Below, piece by piece: positions 9,187 through 17,367 of a DNA stretch of 64,000 nucleotides. Each line of letters begins with the position of its first letter. Within the stretch, counting starts at the first letter, position 1. The stretch is from contig DASRGG010000005.1 of NCBI GenBank assembly GCA_035651155.1, positions 62,001 through 126,000 on the forward strand, read 5' to 3'. Origin of the DNA: CF-39 sp035651155. Lineage in GTDB: Bacteria > Chloroflexota > Limnocylindria > P2-11E. The notes under the pieces were generated by a model. It saw nothing but the letters and a program-made list of their open reading frames with translations. It ran no database searches and had not been told where the DNA came from. A program made the translations under genes and the position numbers.

Positions 9187-9953
9187 GCGACGACGTGGTC
9201 CTGCTCGCAGGCCTGGGCCAGTCGACGGCGATCCTGTTCCATGCGCTCGACGCGGCGATCCCGCTTCGCGCGGTCATTGTCGAGGAACGGCCGGCACGTC
9301 GTGACTTCATCGCCGCCCGCGCGCACAGGCTCGGCGTCGGCCGGGTCCTCGGGCAGATGGTCTTCCACGCCGCCGTCGTCCCGCTGCTCCGACGCCGGTC
9401 GGCGCGCCGCAGGCGCGCGCTGCTGCACGAACTGGGGCTCGACGATTCACCGATCCCCCCGGAGCGCGTGGTGCGCGTCCGCTCGGTCAACGACGCACGG
9501 ACCGAGGGGCTGCTGCGGGAACTCGCGCCGGGCGTCGTCGTCGTCAACGGCACGCGGATCATCGCCCGCAGGCTGATCGAGGCGCTGCCCCGCACGGTGT
9601 TCCTCAACATGCATGCTGGCATCACGCCGCTGTACCGCGGCGTCCACGGCGCCTACTGGGCGCTCGTGCAGGGCGACCCGGAGCACTGCGGCGTGACCGT
9701 GCACCGCGTCGACACGGGCATCGATACGGGCCCGATCGTCGCGCAGGCGCGAATCGCACCCGCGCCGGCGGACGACTTCACGACCTATCCGTTGCTGCAG
9801 CTCGCCGCGGGCATCCCCCTGCTGATCGACGCGATCAGGTCCGCGCGCGACGGGCACATCACCGAGACGCCCGCCCCAGCCGGAAGGTCACGTCTCTGGA
9901 CGCACCCGACCGCGCTCGAATACGTGCGACACCGGCTCCGCGGGGTTCGCTGA
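9183..9953 (+). CDS. Formyltransferase-like protein (methionyl-tRNA/sugar formyltransferase fold)
   Basis: A 256-residue protein with the formyltransferase signature. VVVVNGTRIIARRLIEALPRTVFLNMHAGITPLYRG contains the asparagine-histidine pair of the family's catalytic N-H-D triad, and CGVTVHRVDTGIDTGPIVAQ contains the conserved aspartate. The N-terminal strand is VVLLAGLGQSTAILFHAL. The start GTG 9183 overlaps the deacetylase stop by 4 nt. Given the neighbourhood and lack of a tRNA-binding C-terminal domain, N-formylation of an amino sugar is more likely than modification of Met-tRNA; this part is inference. Confidence 0.8.
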   Translation: MSDDVVLLAGLGQSTAILFHALDAAIPLRAVIVEERPARRDFIAARAHRLGVGRVLGQMVFHAAVVPLLRRRSARRRRALLHELGLDDSPIPPERVVRVRSVNDARTEGLLRELAPGVVVVNGTRIIARRLIEALPRTVFLNMHAGITPLYRGVHGAYWALVQGDPEHCGVTVHRVDTGIDTGPIVAQARIAPAPADDFTTYPLLQLAAGIPLLIDAIRSARDGHITETPAPAGRSRLWTHPTALEYVRHRLRGVR

Positions 9954-9960
9954 GCGAGCG

Positions 9961-10848
9961 CTAGGCCCTGACGCCGCGACGCGCCTCGATGATCTCACGC
10001 AGACCCTCGGCGAAGGACACCTCGGGCTTCCACTGGAGGTCGCGCTTGATGCGCGCGCTCGAGACGGAGGCCGTCGGCACGTCGGCCTGGCGCGCCTCGG
10101 TGTACACGATCTTCGTCGGGACCTCCGCCACGACGGTCTCCGCGAGCTGCTTGATCGTGACGAATTCGTCCGAGACGGTGTTGTAGACCGAGCCGCTCGC
10201 GGCTCGCTCGACGGCGAGCGAGAACGCCCGCCCGATATCACGCGCGTGCGTGAACTGCCGTCCCTGCTGTCCCGTCCCCTGGATGGTGATCGGCTCGCCG
10301 CGCAGCGCGCGGTCGATGAACAGCGAGAAAACGCTGTTGGGCCGCATGCGCGTGCCGAACGCGGTCCCGAGCCGCAGCGCCGTCACGGAGAGGCCCTTCC
10401 GCAGATGTCCATAGGCGAGCGCGATCCGCTCCCCCGCGAGCTTCGTGATGTTGTACGGATGGTCCGGAGCGCAGGGATGATCCTCGTCGAGAGGCTGGTA
10501 CTTCGGCGTGCCGTAGACCTCCCAGGTGGACGCGTAGACGATCTTGCCGACACCGGCGCGCAGCGCGGCTTCGCACACGTTCGCGGTACCCGTGACGTTC
10601 ACCTGCGCCGCGTGCCACGGCTTCTCAGCCGCCAGATACACGTCGCCGACGGCCGCGAGATGGCAGACGAAATCAGCACCGGCGAACGCGCTCGCGAGCG
10701 CGTTCACGTCCATCAGGTCGGCTCTCATTGTCCGATGCTTCGGGTTGACGGCGAGATCGACGACCGTGATCGTGGAACCGCGCTCGGCCAGCACGTCCGC
10801 GACGTGCGACCCAAGGAACCCCGCTGCGCCAGTCACGATGCCTTTCAA
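9961..10848 (-). CDS. NAD-dependent epimerase/dehydratase (extended SDR)
   Basis: A 295-residue extended short-chain dehydrogenase of the GalE/RfbB type. It has the N-terminal NAD-binding GAAGFLGSHVADVL, the catalytic tyrosine/lysine in HPYNITKLAGE and the serine in VYASTWEVYG, which completes the S-Y-K triad. The fold suggests C4 epimerisation, decarboxylation or dehydration of a nucleotide sugar. The start codon is TTG at 10848, forming a TTGA overlap with the stop of the upstream WbpM-like gene, which supports the choice and indicates coupled translation. Its 3' end is 7 nt from the end of the convergent formyltransferase gene. Confidence 0.88.
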   Translation of the reverse strand: MKGIVTGAAGFLGSHVADVLAERGSTITVVDLAVNPKHRTMRADLMDVNALASAFAGADFVCHLAAVGDVYLAAEKPWHAAQVNVTGTANVCEAALRAGVGKIVYASTWEVYGTPKYQPLDEDHPCAPDHPYNITKLAGERIALAYGHLRKGLSVTALRLGTAFGTRMRPNSVFSLFIDRALRGEPITIQGTGQQGRQFTHARDIGRAFSLAVERAASGSVYNTVSDEFVTIKQLAETVVAEVPTKIVYTEARQADVPTASVSSARIKRDLQWKPEVSFAEGLREIIEARRGVRA

Positions 10849-12740
10849 CGACGGACCTCCGACGGGCTGTACTCCGGGACGAGGTCGCGCATGCGCTGGA
10901 TGATCGCCGCACGCTGACGGAGGGCCACGAGGCGAGCGAGCTCCGCGATCACCCCGCCCAGTGCGGCGGGTGCTTCGGTGCCATGGACGATGCGGCGGAC
11001 GGCCTCGTGGCTCGTCGCTTCGCTCCGCTCGTACGGAAACAACAATTCCTCATTCAGCTTCTCGCCTGGTCGCAGCCCCGTGAACTCGATCGTCACGTCC
11101 ACTCCCACCTCGAGTCCGTTCAGGCTGATGAGGTCGTTCGCCAGGTCGACGATCTTCACCGCATCGCCCATGTCGAGGACGAAGAGATCGCCGGGCTCGG
11201 CGAGGACGGACGCCTGCATCACGAGCTGCACAGCTTCGGGAATGGTCATGAAGAACCGCTTCACCTCCGGATCGGTCACGGTAAGCGGCCCGCCCAGCTC
11301 CAATTGGCGCTTGAAGATCGGCACGACGCTGCCACGGCTGCTCAGCACGTTCCCGAAGCGCACCGTGGCGAAACGTGTGTTCGTACGGCGTGCCGCATCG
11401 GCGACCAGCAGCTCCGAAACGCGCTTCGTTACTCCCATCACGCTCGTGGGGTTCACGGCTTTGTCGGACGAGATCAGGACGAACCGCTCGACGGCGACCT
11501 CGGCCGATGCCTCGATCACGTTCTGCGTTCCCAGGATGTTCGTCGCGACCGCCTCCTCGGGGTACATCTCCATGAAGTTGACGTGCTTGTGCGCCGCGGC
11601 GTGGAACACGACGTCCGGACGCATCTCGCGGAACAGCGCGTGGAGCCGATCGCCATCGCGGATGTCCAAGATGACCGGGACCGTGTCGACGCGACGCCGC
11701 TCGAGCGTCTGCAGCGCCTCGAAGATGCTGTTCTCGCCACGACCGAGCAAGATGAGCTGCTTCGGACCGAAGTCCGAGAGCTGACGGGCGAGCTCGCTGC
11801 CGATCGAGCCGCCCGCTCCGGTGATGAGGATCCGTCTGTCGCGGAACGATTCGCGCACCGAGTCGTGATCGATACGCGCCGGCGCGCGGCGGAGCAGGTC
11901 CTCGACGTCGATCTCCCGCAACGCGTCCATGCGGATGCGGCCGGCGACGACCTCGGCCACGCTCGGCACGGTGAGGCAACGCGCTCCCGCCGCCTCGGCC
12001 GACCGCACGAGCCGCCGCAGCACACGACCTTCCGCCGAGGGCAGCGCCAGCAGGACCACAGAGATGTTGTGGTCCTTGACGACGCCGGCGAGATCTTCCG
12101 TGCGCCCCAGGACCGGAAGCCCCAGAAGGCGCTGCTCGCGCGGCAGGTCGTCAGCGAGCACACCCACCGGATGCATCCCCAGATCGACGTCCGTCCGCAA
12201 GTCGCGAATGACGGAGAGCGCTGCGGTTCCCGAGCCGACGACGAGCGCGCGCTCGAGACCCGCGACGGTGCGCGCGCCTCGGCGCCCTACGCCGACCACG
12301 CGGAAGGCAAAACGCCACGACCCGGCCAGGGCGATCATGAGGATCGTGTCGATGACCGGGACGGATCGCGGGAACGAGACCGTGGGGGGTGCCGCTTCGA
12401 GATAGCCAGCGTAGACGATCGCGTACGCGAAGATCGAAGAGCCGACCACGGCGACGAGGACCGCGATGAGCTCGTCGACGCTGGCGTATCGCCAAACACG
12501 CTGATAGAGCCTCAGCCACAGAAATGCCCCGACGCGGGCGACGACGAGCACCGGAAGCGCCCAAAGGTAGACGCGCAGGTATGCGTCGAACGTCGGCGAA
12601 GGCGCGTCGAAGCGCAGCGCCAGAGCGAGCAGGAACGAGAGCGCGGTGGATGCAACGTCGAGCACCACGAGGTGGCGGCCGCGGAGCGTCAGCGCTCGCA
12701 CGCCCGCCCGTCGTGCGTCCGCGAATCCGGGACGCTTCAT
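10845..12740 (-). CDS. CapD/WbpM-type membrane-bound nucleotide-sugar 4,6-dehydratase
   Basis: A 631-residue protein. The N-terminal ~140 residues form four membrane helices (VLDVASTALSFLLALALRF and following). A first Rossmann-like domain (ALVVGSGTAALSVIRDL) precedes the SDR catalytic domain starting at about residue 310 with ILITGAGGSIGSELARQ. The catalytic region SSDKAVNPTSVMGVTKR has methionine where ordinary SDRs have tyrosine, as is normal in WbpM/PglF/FlaA1 homologues. These enzymes dehydrate UDP-GlcNAc to a 4-keto-6-deoxy sugar, feeding the DegT aminotransferase and the methyltransferases here. Length matches the long (membrane-anchored) subfamily. Confidence 0.92.
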   Translation of the reverse strand: MKRPGFADARRAGVRALTLRGRHLVVLDVASTALSFLLALALRFDAPSPTFDAYLRVYLWALPVLVVARVGAFLWLRLYQRVWRYASVDELIAVLVAVVGSSIFAYAIVYAGYLEAAPPTVSFPRSVPVIDTILMIALAGSWRFAFRVVGVGRRGARTVAGLERALVVGSGTAALSVIRDLRTDVDLGMHPVGVLADDLPREQRLLGLPVLGRTEDLAGVVKDHNISVVLLALPSAEGRVLRRLVRSAEAAGARCLTVPSVAEVVAGRIRMDALREIDVEDLLRRAPARIDHDSVRESFRDRRILITGAGGSIGSELARQLSDFGPKQLILLGRGENSIFEALQTLERRRVDTVPVILDIRDGDRLHALFREMRPDVVFHAAAHKHVNFMEMYPEEAVATNILGTQNVIEASAEVAVERFVLISSDKAVNPTSVMGVTKRVSELLVADAARRTNTRFATVRFGNVLSSRGSVVPIFKRQLELGGPLTVTDPEVKRFFMTIPEAVQLVMQASVLAEPGDLFVLDMGDAVKIVDLANDLISLNGLEVGVDVTIEFTGLRPGEKLNEELLFPYERSEATSHEAVRRIVHGTEAPAALGGVIAELARLVALRQRAAIIQRMRDLVPEYSPSEVRR

Positions 12741-12765
12741 CGTGTGGCGAGGATAGTGCCGACCG

Positions 12766-14844
12766 TCACTTGTAGTCCTGCTGCAGCTGCAGCGCGGCCT
12801 TGTTCTGCGGATCGATGGCGAGTGCGGCGGCGATCTCCGCGCGCGCCTCGTCGTCGCGCTTCTCGGCGTGCAGCACCTGCGCGAGCAACAGGTGGAGCTG
12901 CAGCGACGCGGGCGGCTTGATGAGCGTCAGGCCATTCCGGACCATGTCCTCCGCCTGCTTCAGCTTGCCGACGCGGATGTCGGCGAGGACCGCCGCCTCA
13001 TACACAGAGGGCTCCGTTGGCTGCAGCTCGACGGCGAGGTGGCCTTCGCGCGATGCGCGCTCGGCGTCCCCCAAGAGGAGTGCCACGCGCGCGGACAGGT
13101 CGCGACTCTGCTGATCCCACGGGTCGGCGGCGGTGGCCTTCTCGAGCGCGACGGACGCGCCATGCACGTCCTGCACGAAGAGGCGCATGAGCGCGAGGTT
13201 CGACCAGAAGATCGGCTGCGACGGCTTCAGGCGCGCGGCCTCCGCGAATGCAGCCGACGCCTGCACGACCTTGTCGGACGCGTTCAGAGCGGTCCCGAGG
13301 CCGCTCCAGTACTCCGCCCGCCGTGGATCCGTCTCCACGGCGCCGATCGCCTCAGGCACGGCCTGGGTGCCACGACTATTCGCGACGAGGCTCTCGCTGC
13401 GTCCGAAGCGGTCCGATGCGATGACCCGGTCGTTCGCGGCCGCGGTAGCGGCGACGGCGGCAGCGAGCGCGAGGGCGCCGACGGCGGCGACGGCCCATCG
13501 CGGGTACGGCGCCCGCGCGCGCGCGGCAACGCGGCGGCCGGACGCCTCCGCGATCACCCCGAAGCACAGCCAGGGGATCCAGTCCGTACCGATGTCATTG
13601 ATGGTGACCAGTCCCTGACCGAAATACGCCGCGAGGGGCACGAGCGCGATTGCGGCTGGATGGCCCTGTCGCGCGAGCCGCACCGCCGCTACGACCGCGA
13701 TCACCAGGAGCGCGACGAACGCGGTCGTGCCGATGAGGCCGGCGCTCGTCGCGATGTGGAGAAGCCAGTTATGCGTCGAGTTCTGCAGCTCCGCAGGGTT
13801 CAGGAAGACCGAGCGCTCTGCGCGGAACGCGGGATAGCCGATGCCGAAATTGTCCGGGCCCAGTCCGAGCAGTGGCCGCTGAAGGATGAGCCGCACGGAT
13901 GTGCCCCAGATCTCGAGGCGCGATTGCGCAGATCGATCGTTCAACAATGTCCCGAGATCGAGGAAACGGGATCCGAGCGGTGTCGCGACGAGGCCGACCA
14001 CGCCAAGGAAGGCAGCGCCGACGAGCGCGACGAGCGACTCGCGACGCCGCGCGTCGGGCGCAAGCAGCACGAGCAGCACGACGGCAAGCCAGCCGAACGC
14101 GAGCCCGAGGTAGGCGCCCCGGACATTCGTGAGGATGACCGCGACGAAGAGCGCAAAGGTAACGAGGCCGAGCGCGATGCGCGCCGCGCGGCGGTCGACA
14201 CGGATCGCGGCCGCGAACGCGGCGGTGCCGGCGATCGCGGCGTACGTACCCGATACCTCAGGCTGACCGAACGACCCGGGTGGCCGGATGTCCCGTCCTT
14301 CCAAATACGTGACCGGATCCAGACCAAGCTTCTGAACGAACATGTACGTCGCGACAACGCCGGCGGTCGCGAGCGTGACGATGGCGAGCCGCGTGAGGTC
14401 TCTCGCGGTCGGGAGGAGCACGAGGGCCGCGCAGTAGAGCACGGCGTTATCGAGCATCTGGTCGAGCCCGAGGTAGCGGCGCCAGATGCCGAAGAACGCG
14501 GTCTCCTGATCGAGCGCGAGCAGCGCCGCCGCGGCGTACGCGAGGAGCACGGCACCCAGAGCGATGTGCGCGGGGCTCCACACGATGAGTCGGCGGCCGT
14601 GGAGGACGACGAGCGCGACGAGGAGCACCGCGAGCACCAGGCCTGTCACGTGCGCGACGGCGCTCTTCGGCAGCGCGAACGCGTCGATGATCTGGGGATC
14701 GAACACCAGCACGACGAGGACGACCTTGAGCGCGAGTACCGCCTGCGCTGCGAGGAACAAGGGATCGCGAGCCACGGTATCGACGAACGCGGCTTCGGCT
14801 ATCGGGTCGTTATCAGGTGATTGAGCGCGTCGACGACGTGCCAC
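12766..14844 (-). CDS. O-antigen ligase/polymerase (Wzy_C) with C-terminal TPR repeats
   Basis: A 692-residue protein. The first ~460 residues are a polytopic membrane domain with about 12 helices. It includes the Wzy_C region with SRLEIWGTSVRLILQRPLLGLGPDNFG and the periplasmic NSTHNWLLHIATSAGLIG, whose histidine is conserved in ligases and polymerases. The C-terminal ~220 residues are tetratricopeptide-like repeats (EYWSGLGTALNASDKVVQASAAFAEAARLKPS and following). This fusion is common in proteins that polymerise or ligate surface glycans or glycosylate proteins. It probably acts last in the polysaccharide cluster. The next minus-strand gene starts 25 nt downstream of its stop, so they may be cotranscribed. 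Confidence 0.85.
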   Translation of the reverse strand: MARRRRAQSPDNDPIAEAAFVDTVARDPLFLAAQAVLALKVVLVVLVFDPQIIDAFALPKSAVAHVTGLVLAVLLVALVVLHGRRLIVWSPAHIALGAVLLAYAAAALLALDQETAFFGIWRRYLGLDQMLDNAVLYCAALVLLPTARDLTRLAIVTLATAGVVATYMFVQKLGLDPVTYLEGRDIRPPGSFGQPEVSGTYAAIAGTAAFAAAIRVDRRAARIALGLVTFALFVAVILTNVRGAYLGLAFGWLAVVLLVLLAPDARRRESLVALVGAAFLGVVGLVATPLGSRFLDLGTLLNDRSAQSRLEIWGTSVRLILQRPLLGLGPDNFGIGYPAFRAERSVFLNPAELQNSTHNWLLHIATSAGLIGTTAFVALLVIAVVAAVRLARQGHPAAIALVPLAAYFGQGLVTINDIGTDWIPWLCFGVIAEASGRRVAARARAPYPRWAVAAVGALALAAAVAATAAANDRVIASDRFGRSESLVANSRGTQAVPEAIGAVETDPRRAEYWSGLGTALNASDKVVQASAAFAEAARLKPSQPIFWSNLALMRLFVQDVHGASVALEKATAADPWDQQSRDLSARVALLLGDAERASREGHLAVELQPTEPSVYEAAVLADIRVGKLKQAEDMVRNGLTLIKPPASLQLHLLLAQVLHAEKRDDEARAEIAAALAIDPQNKAALQLQQDYK

Positions 14845-14870
14845 GCCGGCACCTTACCTCTTCTAGACAT

Positions 14871-14900
14871 GGGACCGGGGCCCTTGCGGGCCCCGGTCCC
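14871..14900 (-). terminator. Perfect 13-bp hairpin after the Ig-like surface protein gene
   Basis: The arms GGGACCGGGGCCC and GGGCCCCGGTCCC are perfect inverse complements around a 4-nt loop. The hairpin lies 24 nt beyond the stop of the minus-strand gene ending at 14924 and 27 nt before the start of the Wzy-type gene. There is no run of T after the stem on either strand, so it is an atypical intrinsic terminator or an RNA-stabilising stem for the upstream message. Confidence 0.6.
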
Positions 14901-14923
14901 CAGATCGCTACGCGAGATTCTCG

Positions 14924-17062
14924 CTACGGAAGCGAGGTCTGGACCGAGATGTTGCAGGTGCCGTTCGCTACGAGCAGCGGCAGCGTCGGGCTCGAGCCCG
15001 AGGTGATCACTGGACCGTAGTTGTCGGTACCTGCGGTGGTGGTCGAGCGGACCGTGTAGGTCGTCGAGCCACCGCTCGTGGTCTGCGGGTTGGTGGTCAG
15101 CAGCGTCGTCGACGTGCCCGAGTTACGGGAGAACGTGACCGAGTAGCTGCCGGACGACACGGTGTTGCCGAGCTGGTCACGGACCCTGACCGTCGCAACC
15201 GACGTCGACGAACCGTCATTGACGATCGCGATCGGCGAGAACGAGCAGGTCAGGTGGTCCGCGCCGCCAGCGGTCCACGTCATCGTGGTCGTCACGCTGG
15301 TCAGGCTCGGCGAGGAGAACGTCACGGAGCAGGCGCTGTAGGCGCCGGCGCTCCTGAACGCGAAGGTCGCGCGGCCCGAGGACGCCGTGTCCGTGGTGCT
15401 GGCAACCGCAGCCGCGCCGCCGCCAGCGCCGATGCACGTGTTCGGGTCAAGGGTCGCGGTGACCACGACCGAGCCGGTCGGCCCGGTGACCCGCAGGCCG
15501 TTCACGTCCTGAACGAGGACGCGGACGATGATGCAGGCGGAGTCAGTGATCGTGCCCGCGGCGTAGTTCGCCTTGGTGCACGTGCCGTTCGCCGCCGCAG
15601 CCGGCTTCGGCGACGAGTTGTCCGCGACCGCGAGCTTGTTCGGCGCGCCGACGATCTGCGTCGTCAGCGTGGCCGACGTGCCCGCGATGGACGTGTCGTT
15701 CGTCGTGATCGCGATGATGCAGCTGCCAGGCGTGCTCGTCGACGTGAGCGTGAACGAGACCACGCCGCCCGCAGCGGTGGCCGAGCCACTACCGGCGGAA
15801 ACGCTGAAGCCGGTGCCGGTCGAGCCAGCGCTCAGGGTGCAGACGCTCGCGGAGCTGGAGTCACGCGTCGCGGTGATGACGGTCGAGTTGTCGCTGATCA
15901 CGGTGTTGCCGTTGGCGTCCTGGATGGAGACCGTGAGCGCCGACGTCGACGCGGTGTCGGCCGCGATCGGGTTACGGCTCAGGCTGGCACCCGTCTTGGT
16001 GGCCGTGCCCGGGGCCGAGGTCGGAACGATCGCGTTGCAGCCGGTGACGCCCGTGCCGGAGACCGACACCTGCGCGCTACCGGTGTTCGTCGTCGTCGTG
16101 GCGGTCACCGAGGCGACGCCGGCCGACGGCGAGATCGTCTGCGGAGACCCACCGTTCAGCGTGATGAGGGTGGGCGTGTTGTTCGTGAACGTCAGGGCCG
16201 GCGAGCTCGCGTTCGTAACGGTGTTGCCGTTCGCGTCCTTGAGCGTCGCCGTGAACACGATCGTGTTGCTGCCGTTCGCGATGGTCGAGGTCGGGTTGGC
16301 GGAGCAGCTGACCTGCGTCGCCGGGCCGAAGACGCTGACCGGCGCGGAGCCGGTGAGGCCGTCAGAGCTCGTCGCGATGACGGTGCAGGGCTGCGTGGCC
16401 GAGTTCGTCGCCGTGGCGGCGAAGAGGCCCGCCGAGGTGATCGCGCCGCAGCCACCGGTGACCGACCAGCTGATGGTCGCGCCGGTGCCTGCGCCGCTCG
16501 CGGTGAACTGCTGGGTGCCGCCGACGGCCAGCGAGGCCGAGGCCGGCGAGAGGGTCAGGCCACCAGTCGTCGAGCCAGGGGTGGTGTTGACCTGGAAGTA
16601 CCCCTGGGGACGGAGCATGAGGCCGCTCGCGATGAGTCCGACGTCACCGTTGAAGGTGGCGGCGGTGCCCGCCGGGGTGCCCGCCGGAACGGTGAAGTTG
16701 TAGATGAAGAAACCGTTCTGGCCCGGGGCAACAGCGGCGGAAACGGTCGCGTACACCGTGCTCGAGAACCATCCCGAGGCGTACGCGGCGTTCGGCGACG
16801 CGACGTTGCACGTCACCTTGTCGGCGGCGCACACGAGGAGCCCGACGACGCCGGGCTGCCAGGTCTGCGTGCCGTCGTTGAAGAAGATGGCCGAGAACTG
16901 ACCCGAGGCACCGGCCGGCAAGTTGGTGAAGACCGACTCACCGGAGTAGCTCGAGGAGTATCCGCCACCTGCGAGGGCATTGGCCTGGACGGACGTGCTG
17001 AACGTCAGCAGGAGGCTGAACGCCATCACGAGCGTCAGGGCCGTGCTTGCGATCCTTCGCAT
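14924..17062 (-). CDS. Secreted Ig-like repeat surface protein
   Basis: A 712-residue exported protein. The signal peptide covers about residues 1-29 (RRIASTALTLVMAFSLLL, cleavage near VQANA). The rest is very rich in Ser, Thr, Gly and Ala. It contains several bacterial Ig-like units, including LSPASASLAVGGTQQFTASG (Big_2-like) and invasin-like units with the phrase DANGNTV (twice) and DQLGNTVSS, followed by cysteine-bearing strands. The start has a near-ideal ribosome site (AGGAAGG at 17068-17074), so high expression is likely. The role could be an S-layer-like or adhesive surface protein; no enzymatic motif is seen. It has a long 5' leader and a hairpin after its stop. Confidence 0.75.
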   Translation of the reverse strand: MRRIASTALTLVMAFSLLLTFSTSVQANALAGGGYSSSYSGESVFTNLPAGASGQFSAIFFNDGTQTWQPGVVGLLVCAADKVTCNVASPNAAYASGWFSSTVYATVSAAVAPGQNGFFIYNFTVPAGTPAGTAATFNGDVGLIASGLMLRPQGYFQVNTTPGSTTGGLTLSPASASLAVGGTQQFTASGAGTGATISWSVTGGCGAITSAGLFAATATNSATQPCTVIATSSDGLTGSAPVSVFGPATQVSCSANPTSTIANGSNTIVFTATLKDANGNTVTNASSPALTFTNNTPTLITLNGGSPQTISPSAGVASVTATTTTNTGSAQVSVSGTGVTGCNAIVPTSAPGTATKTGASLSRNPIAADTASTSALTVSIQDANGNTVISDNSTVITATRDSSSASVCTLSAGSTGTGFSVSAGSGSATAAGGVVSFTLTSTSTPGSCIIAITTNDTSIAGTSATLTTQIVGAPNKLAVADNSSPKPAAAANGTCTKANYAAGTITDSACIIVRVLVQDVNGLRVTGPTGSVVVTATLDPNTCIGAGGGAAAVASTTDTASSGRATFAFRSAGAYSACSVTFSSPSLTSVTTTMTWTAGGADHLTCSFSPIAIVNDGSSTSVATVRVRDQLGNTVSSGSYSVTFSRNSGTSTTLLTTNPQTTSGGSTTYTVRSTTTAGTDNYGPVITSGSSPTLPLLVANGTCNISVQTSLP

Positions 17063-17367
17063 GTGAACCTTCCTTCTAGAGATTTGATTCGCCTACTTGG
17101 TCGCGATGCGCACGAGGTGATCGCGCGGATGAGTCCTTGTTCCGATGAGCGTGTCCCCCGGTGCTCAGTCACCTCCTTCGATCGAGGTTTTGGCCCCGGA
17201 GGCAACTTCCCGGGGACCTTCGCCAATCGGACGCGGGGACAGAGACGAGGCGGCCAGCCGCGGAACGGCTGCCACCAGGCCGGGTTGTACCAGAAGCGGC
17301 CAAAAGCCGCCAGCCGGCCTCTCCGGCCCGTTGCCATCAAGACGCACAGGTGAACGGGTTTGTCGCA
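17063..17367 (-). promoter_or_regulatory. 305-nt gene-free leader of the surface protein, rich in stems
   Basis: No coding frame is convincing. Read on the minus strand the segment contains several self-complementary blocks: GGCCGGAGAGGCCGG, GGCGGCTTTTGGCCGC and a GGTCCCCGGGAAG...CTCCGGGGCC pairing. It ends with the strong ribosome site at 17068-17074. Its length and stem content suggest a structured 5' untranslated region or a promoter plus leader. I could not match it to a riboswitch family I know. Confidence 0.4.

Noticed and set aside
17063..17367. Possible cyclic-di-GMP (GEMM) riboswitch in the surface protein leader
   Set aside because: There are short similarities (ACAAACC, GGTACAACCCGG), but the GAAA tetraloop and the order of conserved blocks do not fit.
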